Source: Bacillota bacterium (lineage in GTDB: Bacteria; Bacillota; Bacilli; Alicyclobacillales; SLC66). Taken from it: 40,511 nucleotides of DNA. Positions within the stretch are counted from its first letter, which is position 1; every line of letters begins with the position of its first letter. The notes under the pieces were generated by a model. That model made no database searches. It saw only the letters and a list, made by a program, of their open reading frames with translations, and was not told where the DNA came from. The translations under genes were made by a program, and so were the position numbers. Below, in pieces: positions 17,192-25,135 of the stretch. The stretch spans positions 1-40,511 of the forward strand of contig JAJZCB010000025.1 in the NCBI GenBank assembly GCA_021846285.1, given 5' to 3'.

Positions 17192-18040
17192 TTAGTAGTG
17201 ATACAAATCGCGATGTTCGTACACCCAAATTCGCATATCCTCGACCATCGCACCGTAATTTGGAATCACAAATTGAAAGTCAGAACGCGTATTGACGAGT
17301 GTCTTGTCACTGACAACCCTCTCATAGGGGATTATCTCAACGTCATATTTCTCAAACACCTCCCTGAAGAGATTCAGGAGACTCAACTTGTCAATCCCGC
17401 AGTCGGGCACCAGATGGTACAGTCCTGCGACACCCTGTTCCAGTGCAGCGTCAATAGCTCTGGCAAGCACTATTGTCGTGACCCCATTCCACATAACCTG
17501 TGAATACCCATTTACTTGGCCACTCTGCTTCATGAACCAATTGAAGAGACCGACGCCTGACTCGCTGATATCCGGCCCGATAATCGACATACGAAACGTT
17601 AGATCTTTAGCGTTGGCCAACTCCCCCATCGCCTTAGATCGGTCGTATATCGACAGGCCGTCCGGCAGCGAGGTCTCGCGATACCCGCCTGACGCGCCGG
17701 AAAAAACACAATCGGTACTCAGATGGACTATTCTCGTAGACCGCCCTTGGTAGTGCGTAGCCAACCTGTGGGGCAAGTAAGCATTTAAAAGGACTGCAAT
17801 ATCAGGACGCCGATCCGCCTCGGCGGGAAGTACGCCGATGGCGTTCACAACCGCGTCCGGACCAATGGAGTCTAGCCAAGCAATTACGCCTTCCGAATCC
17901 CTTGCGTCAATAGCAGCATTTCGCGGCGCCTTCTCCACACTCCTCGACATCCTGTAGACCTCATGACCGCGCTCCTGAAGGTGCTGCGCGATAACATGAC
18001 CAGCCATACCTGTGGCCCCGAGAACAGCAATTCGCCTCAT
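17192..18040 (-). CDS. RmlD-like sugar-nucleotide reductase, probably final step of an L-deoxyaminosugar
   Basis: 282 residues. GATGMAG (8-14) is the NAD(P) motif; STDCVFSG and YDRSK (Tyr132, Lys136) are the catalytic elements of the dTDP-4-dehydrorhamnose reductase family. It starts 5 bases after the CapG-type epimerase, behind GGGGGGTG. With the CapE-type dehydratase and CapG-type 2-epimerase it makes a three-gene set like that for UDP-L-FucNAc or UDP-L-QuiNAc. The CapF reductase for FucNAc carries an extra C-terminal cupin domain; this protein is too short to have one, which favours the QuiNAc type. That last point is inference from family knowledge. Confidence 0.82.
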   Translation of the reverse strand: MRRIAVLGATGMAGHVIAQHLQERGHEVYRMSRSVEKAPRNAAIDARDSEGVIAWLDSIGPDAVVNAIGVLPAEADRRPDIAVLLNAYLPHRLATHYQGRSTRIVHLSTDCVFSGASGGYRETSLPDGLSIYDRSKAMGELANAKDLTFRMSIIGPDISESGVGLFNWFMKQSGQVNGYSQVMWNGVTTIVLARAIDAALEQGVAGLYHLVPDCGIDKLSLLNLFREVFEKYDVEIIPYERVVSDKTLVNTRSDFQFVIPNYGAMVEDMRIWVYEHRDLYHY

Positions 18041-18045
18041 CCGGA

Positions 18046-19176
18046 TTATTCACCCCCCTCTTTCCTCCACACGGTTCTGTTGACATAGCCAGTATAACTG
18101 AGGATTATCCTTACGACCTTCTTCGAAAGATGCTCCGCGACGTAGTCCGGAACAGTCCGAAGTGGACTTCGTGCGCCCGATCGCTGTGACATGACCACGC
18201 GGATCGCATTTACCACGTTCTCCGCCTCCAAGCCGGACATAATCAACGTTCCTTCGTCCATCCCCTCCGGACGCTCATGAGCCTGACGAATCGTTATTGC
18301 AGGAAATCCTAGAATCGAGGATTCTTCTGTAATTGTGCCGCTGTCCGAGACGACGCAACCGGCATTTAGCTGCAGGCTGATATAATCGCAAAACCCTAGC
18401 GGCTTAACAAATTCGACTAATGGCGACAGAGTGAAGCTTCCGGATTCCAAAATCTTTCGGGTTCTCGGGTGGGTAGACACGATGATTCTCTTCTCGTACT
18501 TGTCGGCGACGGCATTCAGTGAATCGACAATTTTTTCGAAGTTCCGCTTTGAATCCACGTTTTCCTCTCTATGCAGACTAACAACAAAGTAATCGCCCTT
18601 ATCAAGTGTAAAAGCATCCAGTATCCCGCTGGCCTCAATTCTCTCTCTCTGTTTGCTTAGTACCTCAACCATACTGGATCCGATTTTGATTACCGTTTCT
18701 GGAGATATTCCCTCACCAACGAGATATCTCCTAGCGTGTTCGGTAAGTGTCATGTTGATATCGCTCAAATGATCCACGATCTTACGATTTATCTCCTCTG
18801 GTACCCGCTGGTCAAAACACCGATTGCCTGCCTCCATGTGAAAGACCGGTACCTTGTTTCTTTTGGCTGATATCACAGACAGACAGGAATTAGTATCACC
18901 GTAGACCAAAAACGCGTCCGGTTGGTGCTCCTTCAACACAATGTCACTCTTTATGATGACATTACCGATCGTTTCAGCGGGGGTATTGCCGGCCGCATCA
19001 AGGAAAACATCCGGCTTGCGGATATTCATTCCCTCGAAAAATATCTCATTCAGCTCATAGTCATAGTTTTGCCCGGTGTGTACGAGGGTATGATCCATGT
19101 ACTTGTCCAACTCTTCAATAACACAACTTAGCTTGATGATCTCAGGCCGTGTGCCGACGATAGTCATTACCTTCAT
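18046..19176 (-). CDS. capG: UDP-N-acetyl-hexosamine 2-epimerase (CapG/WbjD/FnlC type)
   Basis: 376 residues with MTIVGTRPEIIK, LVHTGQNYD, YGDTNSCL, FHMEAGNRCFDQRVPEEINR, SDINMTLTEHARRYL, VSLHREENVD and SDSGTITEES, all family landmarks of UDP-GlcNAc 2-epimerases; the GNRCFDQRVPEE version is typical of the subgroup acting on 6-deoxy-talosamine or rhamnosamine intermediates. The ATG is one base after the CapE stop, with GAGAGGG ahead, so the genes are coupled. Together with CapE and the reductase it would yield UDP-L-FucNAc or UDP-L-QuiNAc. Confidence 0.9.
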   Translation of the reverse strand: MKVMTIVGTRPEIIKLSCVIEELDKYMDHTLVHTGQNYDYELNEIFFEGMNIRKPDVFLDAAGNTPAETIGNVIIKSDIVLKEHQPDAFLVYGDTNSCLSVISAKRNKVPVFHMEAGNRCFDQRVPEEINRKIVDHLSDINMTLTEHARRYLVGEGISPETVIKIGSSMVEVLSKQRERIEASGILDAFTLDKGDYFVVSLHREENVDSKRNFEKIVDSLNAVADKYEKRIIVSTHPRTRKILESGSFTLSPLVEFVKPLGFCDYISLQLNAGCVVSDSGTITEESSILGFPAITIRQAHERPEGMDEGTLIMSGLEAENVVNAIRVVMSQRSGARSPLRTVPDYVAEHLSKKVVRIILSYTGYVNRTVWRKEGGE

Positions 19177-19177
19177 A

Positions 19178-20209
19178 TCAAATACCCTCTCCGTAAGATT
19201 GGGTTCTAAGTTCCTTTTGGATATAATCTAAGTTAAAAAGCAGATCTACCAACTCGGGTCTTGTCAGCCTCTCCGTATTGTGAGATGTGTAATCATCAGC
19301 CTCCGTAATGATGGTTTCTCCATCGGTGAAAAATCTTCCATAATTAAGATCACGGTCATCCATCGGAACCATAAAATACTTTCCAAGGTCCTGGGCCTTC
19401 ACCCTTTCTTCGCGCGTCAACAAAGTCTCATAGAGCTTCTCTCCGTGTCGCGTCCCTATGCACTTGACCTCGACATCCGACCGAAACACCTCTTTCATCG
19501 CCGCAGCAAGGTCACCGATCGTGGCTCCGGGAGCCTTCTGAATGAATAATTCACCCCCGCGCGCATGTTGATACGCAAACACGACGAGGTCTATGGCCTC
19601 ATCCAAGGACATCATAAAACGTGTCATATTGGGGTCCGTTACCGTCAATGCGAGACCAGTTTTAATTTGTTTGATGAACAGTGGGATAACAGACCCGCGA
19701 GATGCCATCACATTGCCATAGCGAGTTACGCAGATTATAGTTTCCCGGCTAGTACCCATTCTTGACTTTGAGACCGCCAATTTCTCCATAAGAGCCTTTG
19801 ACATGCCCATAGCGTTTATGGGATAAACGGCCTTGTCGGTAGATAAGCACACTACCTTTTCGACTCTATTTTCAATCGCAGCACGAAGTACATTCTCGGC
19901 ACCAAGCGCATTCGTGCGTACCGCCTCCAGAGGGAAAAACTCACAGGATGGAACCTGCTTGAGGGCTGCGGCGTGAAAGACAAGGTCGACACCCTCCATG
20001 GCAGTGACTAAACTGGAAAAATCGCGTACGTCCCCCACGTAGAACTTTATTTTTGAATTCTTAAATTCATTTCGAAGGTCATCCTGTTTCTTTTCATCGC
20101 GTGAGAATATACGTATCTCGCCGATTTCTCCATCAAGAAATCTGCGAAGTACCGCAGTTCCAAACGAACCCGTTCCACCCGTTATTAATAACACCTTATC
20201 TCTAAAAAT
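19178..20209 (-). CDS. capE: UDP-N-acetylglucosamine 4,6-dehydratase/epimerase (CapE/WbjB/FnlA type)
   Basis: About 343 residues. TGGTGSFG binds NADP; SRDEKKQDDLR, HAAALKQVPSCEFFPLEAV, STDKAVYPINAMGMSK and TRYGNVMASRGSVIPLF match inverting dehydratases in which MxxxK replaces YxxxK, as is normal for this family. It converts UDP-GlcNAc to a 4-keto-6-deoxy-L-sugar. The best start appears to be ATT at 20209 (giving MFRDKVLLITGG as in homologues), because GGAGG lies 8 bases ahead, while the in-frame TTG 20224 has no ribosome site and sits on that site. First of the three sugar genes. Confidence 0.88.
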   Translation of the reverse strand: MFRDKVLLITGGTGSFGTAVLRRFLDGEIGEIRIFSRDEKKQDDLRNEFKNSKIKFYVGDVRDFSSLVTAMEGVDLVFHAAALKQVPSCEFFPLEAVRTNALGAENVLRAAIENRVEKVVCLSTDKAVYPINAMGMSKALMEKLAVSKSRMGTSRETIICVTRYGNVMASRGSVIPLFIKQIKTGLALTVTDPNMTRFMMSLDEAIDLVVFAYQHARGGELFIQKAPGATIGDLAAAMKEVFRSDVEVKCIGTRHGEKLYETLLTREERVKAQDLGKYFMVPMDDRDLNYGRFFTDGETIITEADDYTSHNTERLTRPELVDLLFNLDYIQKELRTQSYGEGI

Positions 20210-20456
20210 GGATCCCGCCTCCAAACTACCAATAACGGACTGAATTTAAATCTGTGAACTGATACATCAGCCGACGGAGTTTCATGCAACGACGTTGATA
20301 ACATCTCACCTTTGTTGATAACATCACCATGCCTAATTGCAAAATCACCATGGATGTTCTCCCCTCGAAAGCGCGCATCCTCTTTGTCTGTGTACACCTT
20401 GGGGCAACCAGCAGGCCGAACGCACCTCGTACCGCCTCCAGCACTACCCAAGGAGA
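20210..20456. other. Leader between cpsD and capE
   Basis: No gene is supported in these 250 bases. On the minus strand GATGTTATCAAC occurs twice in close succession (20292-20325), a direct repeat of unknown role. The fall in GC content from cpsD to capE makes this the boundary between the conserved regulatory genes and the polymer-specific genes. Confidence 0.3.
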
Positions 20457-21146
20457 CTAATATCCGTACCCATAGTAGTAATACTGCTGCTCCGACTTCG
20501 AGAGCCGCTTCTGATTCAGCACAGTGCCGAGGATCTTGGCGCCGCTCATCTCGAGCGATTGCTGCGCCTTGCGCAGCGCTTGCCTCGTCACAAGTCCGGC
20601 GCCAACGACGTACAGAATGCCGTCCACCGATGCCGACAGCAGCTTCACGTCCGCAACGGACAGCACCGGCGGCGAATCGACGACCACGAGATCATAGCGT
20701 TCTGCAAGGGAGTGAATCAGCGACTTCATCGCCCCGGATCCCACAACCTCGGCAGGGTTCGGCGGTATGGGTCCGCTGGTCAGCACATCAAGGTTCTCCA
20801 CCTGGCTTTCTTGGATCGCATCGTCCAGGTTGGCCTGTCGCAACAGCACGTTGGTACAGCCGGTCATGTTGGACAACTGAAAGACGCGATGGATCATTGG
20901 CTTGCGCAGATCCCCATCCACGATGATCGTGCGTTTCCCCGCCTGTGCATTCACGACCGCAAGGTTCGACGCCGTTACCGTCTTGCCCTCGCCCGACACG
21001 GTGCTTGTGACCACCACCGTGTGCAGCGGTGCGTCCAGAGAGGCGAAATCAAGGTTGGTGCGCAGCATCCGGTACATCTCGGATGTTGCCGATTTTGGCG
21101 CCAGGTGCGTCACCAGATTTTGAAAGCGTTCATTGTTGCGCTGCAA
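20457..21146 (-). CDS. cpsD: CpsD/YwqD-type bacterial tyrosine kinase
   Basis: About 229 residues. SGEGKT (Walker A), IIVDGDLRKP (Walker A') and LVVVDSPP (Walker B) are the three BY-kinase ATP motifs; the C-terminus ends QQYYYYGYGY, the autophosphorylated tyrosine cluster. It partners the CpsC membrane adaptor and regulates chain length and export. TTG 21146 is chosen because GAGAGGAG lies ahead of it and the resulting N-terminus (LQRNNERFQNLVTHLAPKS) has the usual length; the open frame extends back to TTG 21242 without a good ribosome site. The CpsB phosphatase encoded divergently would reverse the phosphorylation. Confidence 0.9.
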   Translation of the reverse strand: MQRNNERFQNLVTHLAPKSATSEMYRMLRTNLDFASLDAPLHTVVVTSTVSGEGKTVTASNLAVVNAQAGKRTIIVDGDLRKPMIHRVFQLSNMTGCTNVLLRQANLDDAIQESQVENLDVLTSGPIPPNPAEVVGSGAMKSLIHSLAERYDLVVVDSPPVLSVADVKLLSASVDGILYVVGAGLVTRQALRKAQQSLEMSGAKILGTVLNQKRLSKSEQQYYYYGYGY

Positions 21147-21277
21147 GCCACTCGCTCCTCTCAGTCCTGAAAAACGCAGTAAGCGCTTTTGCATCCCGGT
21201 TGTCAGTGGCGCGTATGCGCCATGGAAGTCTTGTCCGCTCAAATCATGCTATGTTGATGTTCTGCTGCCCGCAACGC

Positions 21278-22006
21278 TTACATCGATACGCTGTCCGAAC
21301 TCGTTTGCGCTGGGGATTGCCCTTTGGGTGACGAGCCGCCCATCATCGGGATAACACCGAGAACGGAAACGCCAAAGATCTGACTGACCTGTTCCTCAGT
21401 GCGCACCGAATCGTCCAGATATTCGATGAGAAACGCGATTCCCACGCTTACCAGGACACCGAGAATGAACGCGATGGCGACGTTCGTCTTTTTATTTGGA
21501 CTGATCGGCACTGGGTTTGTGGGGATGGTCGCCGGGTCCACGATCTGCACGTTTTGCACCTGCATGAGCTGCACAACACGCTGTTCAAAAACTTTTGCGA
21601 GCGTGTTCGCCACACCAGCCGCTTCCTGGATAGACGGCCCCTTCACCGACAGTGAGATCACTTCCGATTGATTGGTTGACGTGACGCTGATCGTGCCCGC
21701 CAGCTTCGTCGGGGTGGTCGGCAAGTGCTCGATGCTGATCACCCGGTCGAGAATGTTGTTGCTCTTGATGATATCGCTGTACGTCTGCACCAGAGCTTCG
21801 TTCGCCGTGATGTTGCTGTACATCGCCGCGACGGCGGCAGCCTGGGAGTTGTAACGCTGATTGACCAGCAGCGTGGTCGTTGCCTGGTAAGTGGGTTTGA
21901 TGACCTTAAAACTCACAAATGCGCTTGTCAGGGTGGCCACCACGGTAATCGTGGCAATCATCCACAGCCACCGCCGGATCACAGCCCAGTATTCTTTTAA
22001 CTCCAT
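21278..22006 (-). CDS. cpsC: CpsC/YveK-type chain-length adaptor (Wzz family)
   Basis: 242 residues: MELKEYWAVIRRWLWMI leads into the first membrane helix (about 15-35), an extracytoplasmic Wzz domain follows, then the PxxPxxP-like segment IPTNPVPISPNKK, the second helix and a short cytoplasmic tail that would contact the kinase. In Bacillota the adaptor and kinase are separate genes, as here. ATG 22006 has AGAGAGGG 6 bases ahead. First gene of the leftward capsule operon, about 240 bases downstream of the putative promoter. Confidence 0.9.
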   Translation of the reverse strand: MELKEYWAVIRRWLWMIATITVVATLTSAFVSFKVIKPTYQATTTLLVNQRYNSQAAAVAAMYSNITANEALVQTYSDIIKSNNILDRVISIEHLPTTPTKLAGTISVTSTNQSEVISLSVKGPSIQEAAGVANTLAKVFEQRVVQLMQVQNVQIVDPATIPTNPVPISPNKKTNVAIAFILGVLVSVGIAFLIEYLDDSVRTEEQVSQIFGVSVLGVIPMMGGSSPKGQSPAQTSSDSVSM

Positions 22007-22370
22007 GAAGAACCCTCTCTCGCTCGTCCGCCCGATGTTCACGCGGCCCAGCACTGTAGATTTTTAAATCCGGCGTTACGCTTACTCGTCGTCATAGACT
22101 CAACACAAGACTCGCACAACCATATATCTATTCTCCATGTAAAACGGTTCTCCTGTATGCATTCACAGAACAAATTGCTAATCTAGTGTCTCCCTTCTAC
22201 ACTTCACATATTTACACTGGTGCCATATAATTAGCTACAGCTAGTATGCAAAGAGATCGGCTCACTGTCAAGGAGACAATTGAGAGAATTGACAGTCAGG
22301 GGACGGTTTGCGGCCTGCGAAACCGTGTCTTTACAGCATCGAGAAACATGCGGCGGAAGGCGAGGCGGCC
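22007..22370. promoter_or_regulatory. Divergent control region of the capsule locus
   Basis: On the minus strand TTGACA (22271-22266) and CATACT (22248-22243) are 17 bases apart, a good promoter for cpsC with a leader of about 230 bases. ACTGTCAA (22264-22271) and TTGACAGT (22289-22296) form an 8-bp inverted repeat around this -35 element, a possible operator. The interval 22075-22260 is AT-rich. The string TTGACAGTGA also occurs at the promoter of the phosphoglycosyltransferase gene (23171). Confidence 0.5.
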
Positions 22371-23102
22371 ATGATGAAACACATAGACATTCACACACAC
22401 ATTCTTCCGTCACTCGACGATGGCCCCACTGCCGTTGCCGATGCGCTGGAACTGGCGCGACAGTTCGTGAGGAACGACTCCGACAGGATATTCGCCACGC
22501 CGCACGGCTTCTCCACTGTCTACCATGCCGATCCGGAAGCCTGCCAGGCGGCGCTCACCCGCTTATCCAAAGAGATCAGGCGAGCGGGGATCGATCTGAC
22601 CGTGCGCCTTGGCATGGAGATACACTACCACCCGCGAGTGGTGCAGACCATCCTGGAAGGCCGAGCGCTCTGCCTGGGATCTGCAGACACGCAGCGCCGC
22701 TATGCGCTCATTGAACTCCCTTCGCGGGAATGGCCCACCGAGTTGCCTGAGGTCATCTACGAACTCGCCCTGCGAGAGATTCAGACGATCATCGCGCATC
22801 CGGAACGAAACCTCGCCGCGCTGGCCAGAGAACAGGTGATCGATGAAGCCCTGGCTGAAGGTGCGTGGCTACAGCTCACAGCAGGAGCTCTCACTGGTCA
22901 GTTTGGCTCCGGGTGCGAACGATTGTCACGCCGCTGGCTGGACGCTGGCAAGGTCCATGTGATTGCCAGTGACGCGCACGACCCGCGAGTCCGCCAGGCT
23001 GGCCTTGCAAGGGCGTTTGCCAGACTCGACGAGTGGGGGTTGTCGTCAGCGGGCGATCAGTGTCTACGTAACGCCGAGACCATCTGGCGCATGACGACGT
23101 AA
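22371..23102 (+). CDS. cpsB: CpsB/YwqE-type PHP-domain tyrosine phosphatase
   Basis: About 243 residues. The PHP metal-binding motifs are HIDIHTHILPSLDDGP at the N-terminus, TPHGF, GMEIHYHP, IIAHPERN and ASDAHDPR near the C-terminus. Such manganese-dependent enzymes dephosphorylate the BY-kinase CpsD. ATG 22371 follows GGAAGGCGAGG; the second ATG at 22374 is equally possible. The frame extends to 22308 without a ribosome site. It is divergent from cpsC/cpsD and precedes the phosphoglycosyltransferase by about 170 bases. Confidence 0.9.
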   Translation: MMKHIDIHTHILPSLDDGPTAVADALELARQFVRNDSDRIFATPHGFSTVYHADPEACQAALTRLSKEIRRAGIDLTVRLGMEIHYHPRVVQTILEGRALCLGSADTQRRYALIELPSREWPTELPEVIYELALREIQTIIAHPERNLAALAREQVIDEALAEGAWLQLTAGALTGQFGSGCERLSRRWLDAGKVHVIASDAHDPRVRQAGLARAFARLDEWGLSSAGDQCLRNAETIWRMTT

Positions 23103-23170
23103 TCATGTCATGTTTGTCTTATGTTGTCGAAATGTTTACCACAGAATCTTCTAATCTTGTGATTTATCTC

Positions 23171-23198
23171 TTGACAGTGACTTTTTCAATTGTATAGT
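23171..23198 (+). promoter_or_regulatory. Promoter before the phosphoglycosyltransferase gene
   Basis: TTGACA (23171-23176) and TATAGT (23193-23198) with a 16-base spacer, in an AT-rich gap after cpsB. The -35 context TTGACAGTGA is identical to that of the leftward cpsC promoter, suggesting shared control. Confidence 0.6.
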
Positions 23199-23271
23199 AG
23201 TTTTAATCAACTGAACCACAGCAGCAAATGATTCATAGAGAGAACGTCGCAAACCGGGGTGCTGGGTCTTT

Positions 23272-24654
23272 ATGGGGGAGAGATTGCGGTTACTCAGGGT
23301 CACACAGTACATATTGCAGATGATCGCGCTCGTCGCGAGCCTGCGCTTGGCTTATGAGTTGTTTTATTTCATCGAAGGCAGGCCGCCGTTCGAACTGACG
23401 TCTGCCGTCGGCTTTATCACGTTTGGCGCGCTCCTGGTGGTATGGGGCGTGGTGTTTACCATCGCCAGGGAGGGACGGCCTGACATCACCAGTCCGCTGC
23501 GCAGCCACATCAAGGACAAAGTGCTGTTGTCCATCCTGGCGATGCTGATGTACAGCGGACTGAGTTTCATGCTCAAATTCACGATGCTAAGCAGGCTGGT
23601 CGCCATCGCTTACGCCGCCGCCGTGTTCATCTGCTTCATCCTGATCGTGGTGATCATCAAAGCGGCGCTTCGCTTCACGCGCATCCGCCACTTGTGCGTG
23701 CTGGTTCTGGCGCGCACCGATCTCACGCAGATCGAACGCATCCACAGAGAAGTGCGGGCGGCGGGCCTGGAGCTTCAGGGACTCATCGCGGACAGTCCGC
23801 ATCCGGGTCTGCTTCCTCATCTGGGCCAGTTAAAGGATCTGCCGTCGTTGCTCGAATCCACCACGATCGACACAGTGCTGTTGCATCCTTTTCTCGAATC
23901 GGGCGACATCGAGCGCTGCGTCGGCGAATGTCAACTGCGCGGCATCCCTGCGGAACTGTTGATTGGCCACCTGTCGCTGCAGGCGGCGACGCGCGAAGTG
24001 GTGCAGATGCCGTACGGCACCGCGATTCGTTTGCTGCCCCATCGCACGACACTCATGGCCCTGTTCCTCAAACGCGTGACCGACATCGCCATCGCGTTCA
24101 TCGCGCTGATCGTTCTGTGCGTTCCCTGTTTGATCATCATGATCCTCATCAAGACGACTTCGGACGGACCCGTGTTTTTTGTCCAGCGACGCGTTGGCCT
24201 GAACGGACGGACATTTCCCTGCCTCAAGTTTCGCACGATGGTGCCAAACGCGGAGGAACTCAGGAACCATCTGCTGCATTTGAACGAGATGTCGGGGCCC
24301 GTCTTCAAGATCACAGCCGATCCGAGGGTGACTTCTATCGGACGCGTATTGCGCCAAACCAGCCTGGACGAGCTTCCGCAACTGCTCAACGTGCTCGTGG
24401 GGCAGATGAGCATCGTGGGACCTCGCCCTCCCCTTCCTGCGGAGGTGGAACAGTACGCATCCTGGCAGCGGCGGCGACTGTCTGTGCGGCCCGGCATCAC
24501 CTGCCTGTGGCAGATCGGCGGGCGCAATGAAGTTGACTTCGACGAGTGGATGCAGCTCGATCTGATGTACATCGACCAGTGGTCGTATCTGCGCGACTGG
24601 TGGATCATGTTCAAGACCGTTCCCGCCGTCCTGTTCCGGCACGGAGCGAGTTGA
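23272..24654 (+). CDS. Polyprenyl-phosphate sugar phosphotransferase (WbaP/WcaJ type)
   Basis: 460 residues. Four hydrophobic segments in the first 130 residues, a CoA-binding-like middle domain, a further membrane segment (DIAIAFIALIVLCVPCLIIM) and the conserved C-terminal catalytic domain: DGPVFFVQRRVGLNGRTFPC, LKFRTM, RVTSIGRVLRQTSLDELPQL, VGPRPPLP and RPGITCLWQI. It transfers a sugar-1-phosphate to undecaprenyl phosphate, the first committed step of the repeat unit. ATG 23272 has only a weak ribosome site, so the exact start is uncertain. The sugar transferred could be glucose, galactose or a deoxyaminosugar. Confidence 0.9.
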   Translation: MGERLRLLRVTQYILQMIALVASLRLAYELFYFIEGRPPFELTSAVGFITFGALLVVWGVVFTIAREGRPDITSPLRSHIKDKVLLSILAMLMYSGLSFMLKFTMLSRLVAIAYAAAVFICFILIVVIIKAALRFTRIRHLCVLVLARTDLTQIERIHREVRAAGLELQGLIADSPHPGLLPHLGQLKDLPSLLESTTIDTVLLHPFLESGDIERCVGECQLRGIPAELLIGHLSLQAATREVVQMPYGTAIRLLPHRTTLMALFLKRVTDIAIAFIALIVLCVPCLIIMILIKTTSDGPVFFVQRRVGLNGRTFPCLKFRTMVPNAEELRNHLLHLNEMSGPVFKITADPRVTSIGRVLRQTSLDELPQLLNVLVGQMSIVGPRPPLPAEVEQYASWQRRRLSVRPGITCLWQIGGRNEVDFDEWMQLDLMYIDQWSYLRDWWIMFKTVPAVLFRHGAS

Positions 24655-24720
24655 CCTGGCCGCACATGGGGGCATTGCGGAAAATAGACGCCATTCGACA
24701 TTTTTACAGACAATTCGCTC

Positions 24721-24749
24721 TTGTGAAAAAGGCTTTCTGGTAGTAGAAT
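24721..24749 (+). promoter_or_regulatory. Promoter of the first zinc-ribbon gene
   Basis: TTGTGA (24721-24726) and TAGAAT (24744-24749), 17 bases apart, about 40 bases before the ATG of the zinc-ribbon gene. Confidence 0.45.
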
Positions 24750-24776
24750 GGAATCTATTGGAACTATGATCCTAGT

Positions 24777-25035
24777 TGGGGGACGAGGACATGGAACAGT
24801 ACGTATACATCTGCAAGAAATGCCACATGCCCAGCCACACGCTGTATCCTTCCCACGCCTGCCGATACTGCCACGGGAAAAATTCGCTGGAACTCGTCGG
24901 CGTGTTTGACGATCAGGATCTCACCAAGAGACTCGACATAGAGCACAGACTGGAGTCCGCCCTGCGCACACACGACGCGCAGGGATGAGCCCTGTGTCAT
25001 CGTGACTGGCGGCGTCGGTCGGCGCGATGGGTGCG
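24777..25035 (+). repeat. 259-bp direct repeat, copy A
   Basis: This segment and 25708-25966 are nearly identical and collinear without indels (constant offset 931). Each contains a complete zinc-ribbon gene. Copy A continues into the right arm of a 13-bp hairpin; copy B does not. Confidence 0.9.
24791..24988 (+). CDS. Small zinc-ribbon protein, copy A
   Basis: 65 residues: CKKCHMPSHTLYPSHACRYC gives two CxxC pairs, a single zinc ribbon, followed by a helical acidic tail with LVGVFDDQDLTKRLDIEHRLES. No signal peptide. The ATG follows GGGGGACGAGGAC. A second copy at 25722-25919 differs at only a few residues (for example Ser to Asp before the second CxxC). Function unknown; such small ribbons can bind RNA, DNA or proteins. 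The tail differences are conservative, so both copies probably remain functional. Confidence 0.75.
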   Translation: MEQYVYICKKCHMPSHTLYPSHACRYCHGKNSLELVGVFDDQDLTKRLDIEHRLESALRTHDAQG

Positions 25036-25049
25036 TCGACCGACGCCGC
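25009..25049 (+). terminator. 13-bp stem hairpin after zinc-ribbon copy A
   Basis: GCGGCGTCGGTCG (25009-25021) pairs perfectly with CGACCGACGCCGC (25037-25049) around a 15-base loop, then TTAAAC. It would end or stabilise the zinc-ribbon transcript, although no clear T-tract follows. The direct repeat ends inside the loop, so copy B has only the left arm. Confidence 0.55.
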
Positions 25050-25135
25050 TTAAACAAGATCAAATTTTCTTTAAGGTCAGTAACCTCCCATTCATAGTAT
25101 AGTCATAGCGACTACTAAACTGAGGAGGGTTTCCT

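Noticed and set aside
20337-21170. 277-codon plus-strand frame opposite cpsD
   Set aside because: It is rich in H, R and Q from antisense of a GC-rich gene, and the kinase on the other strand has all its motifs.
23694-24675. Long frames on both strands within the phosphoglycosyltransferase gene
   Set aside because: They are shadows of a well-supported gene in high-GC DNA.
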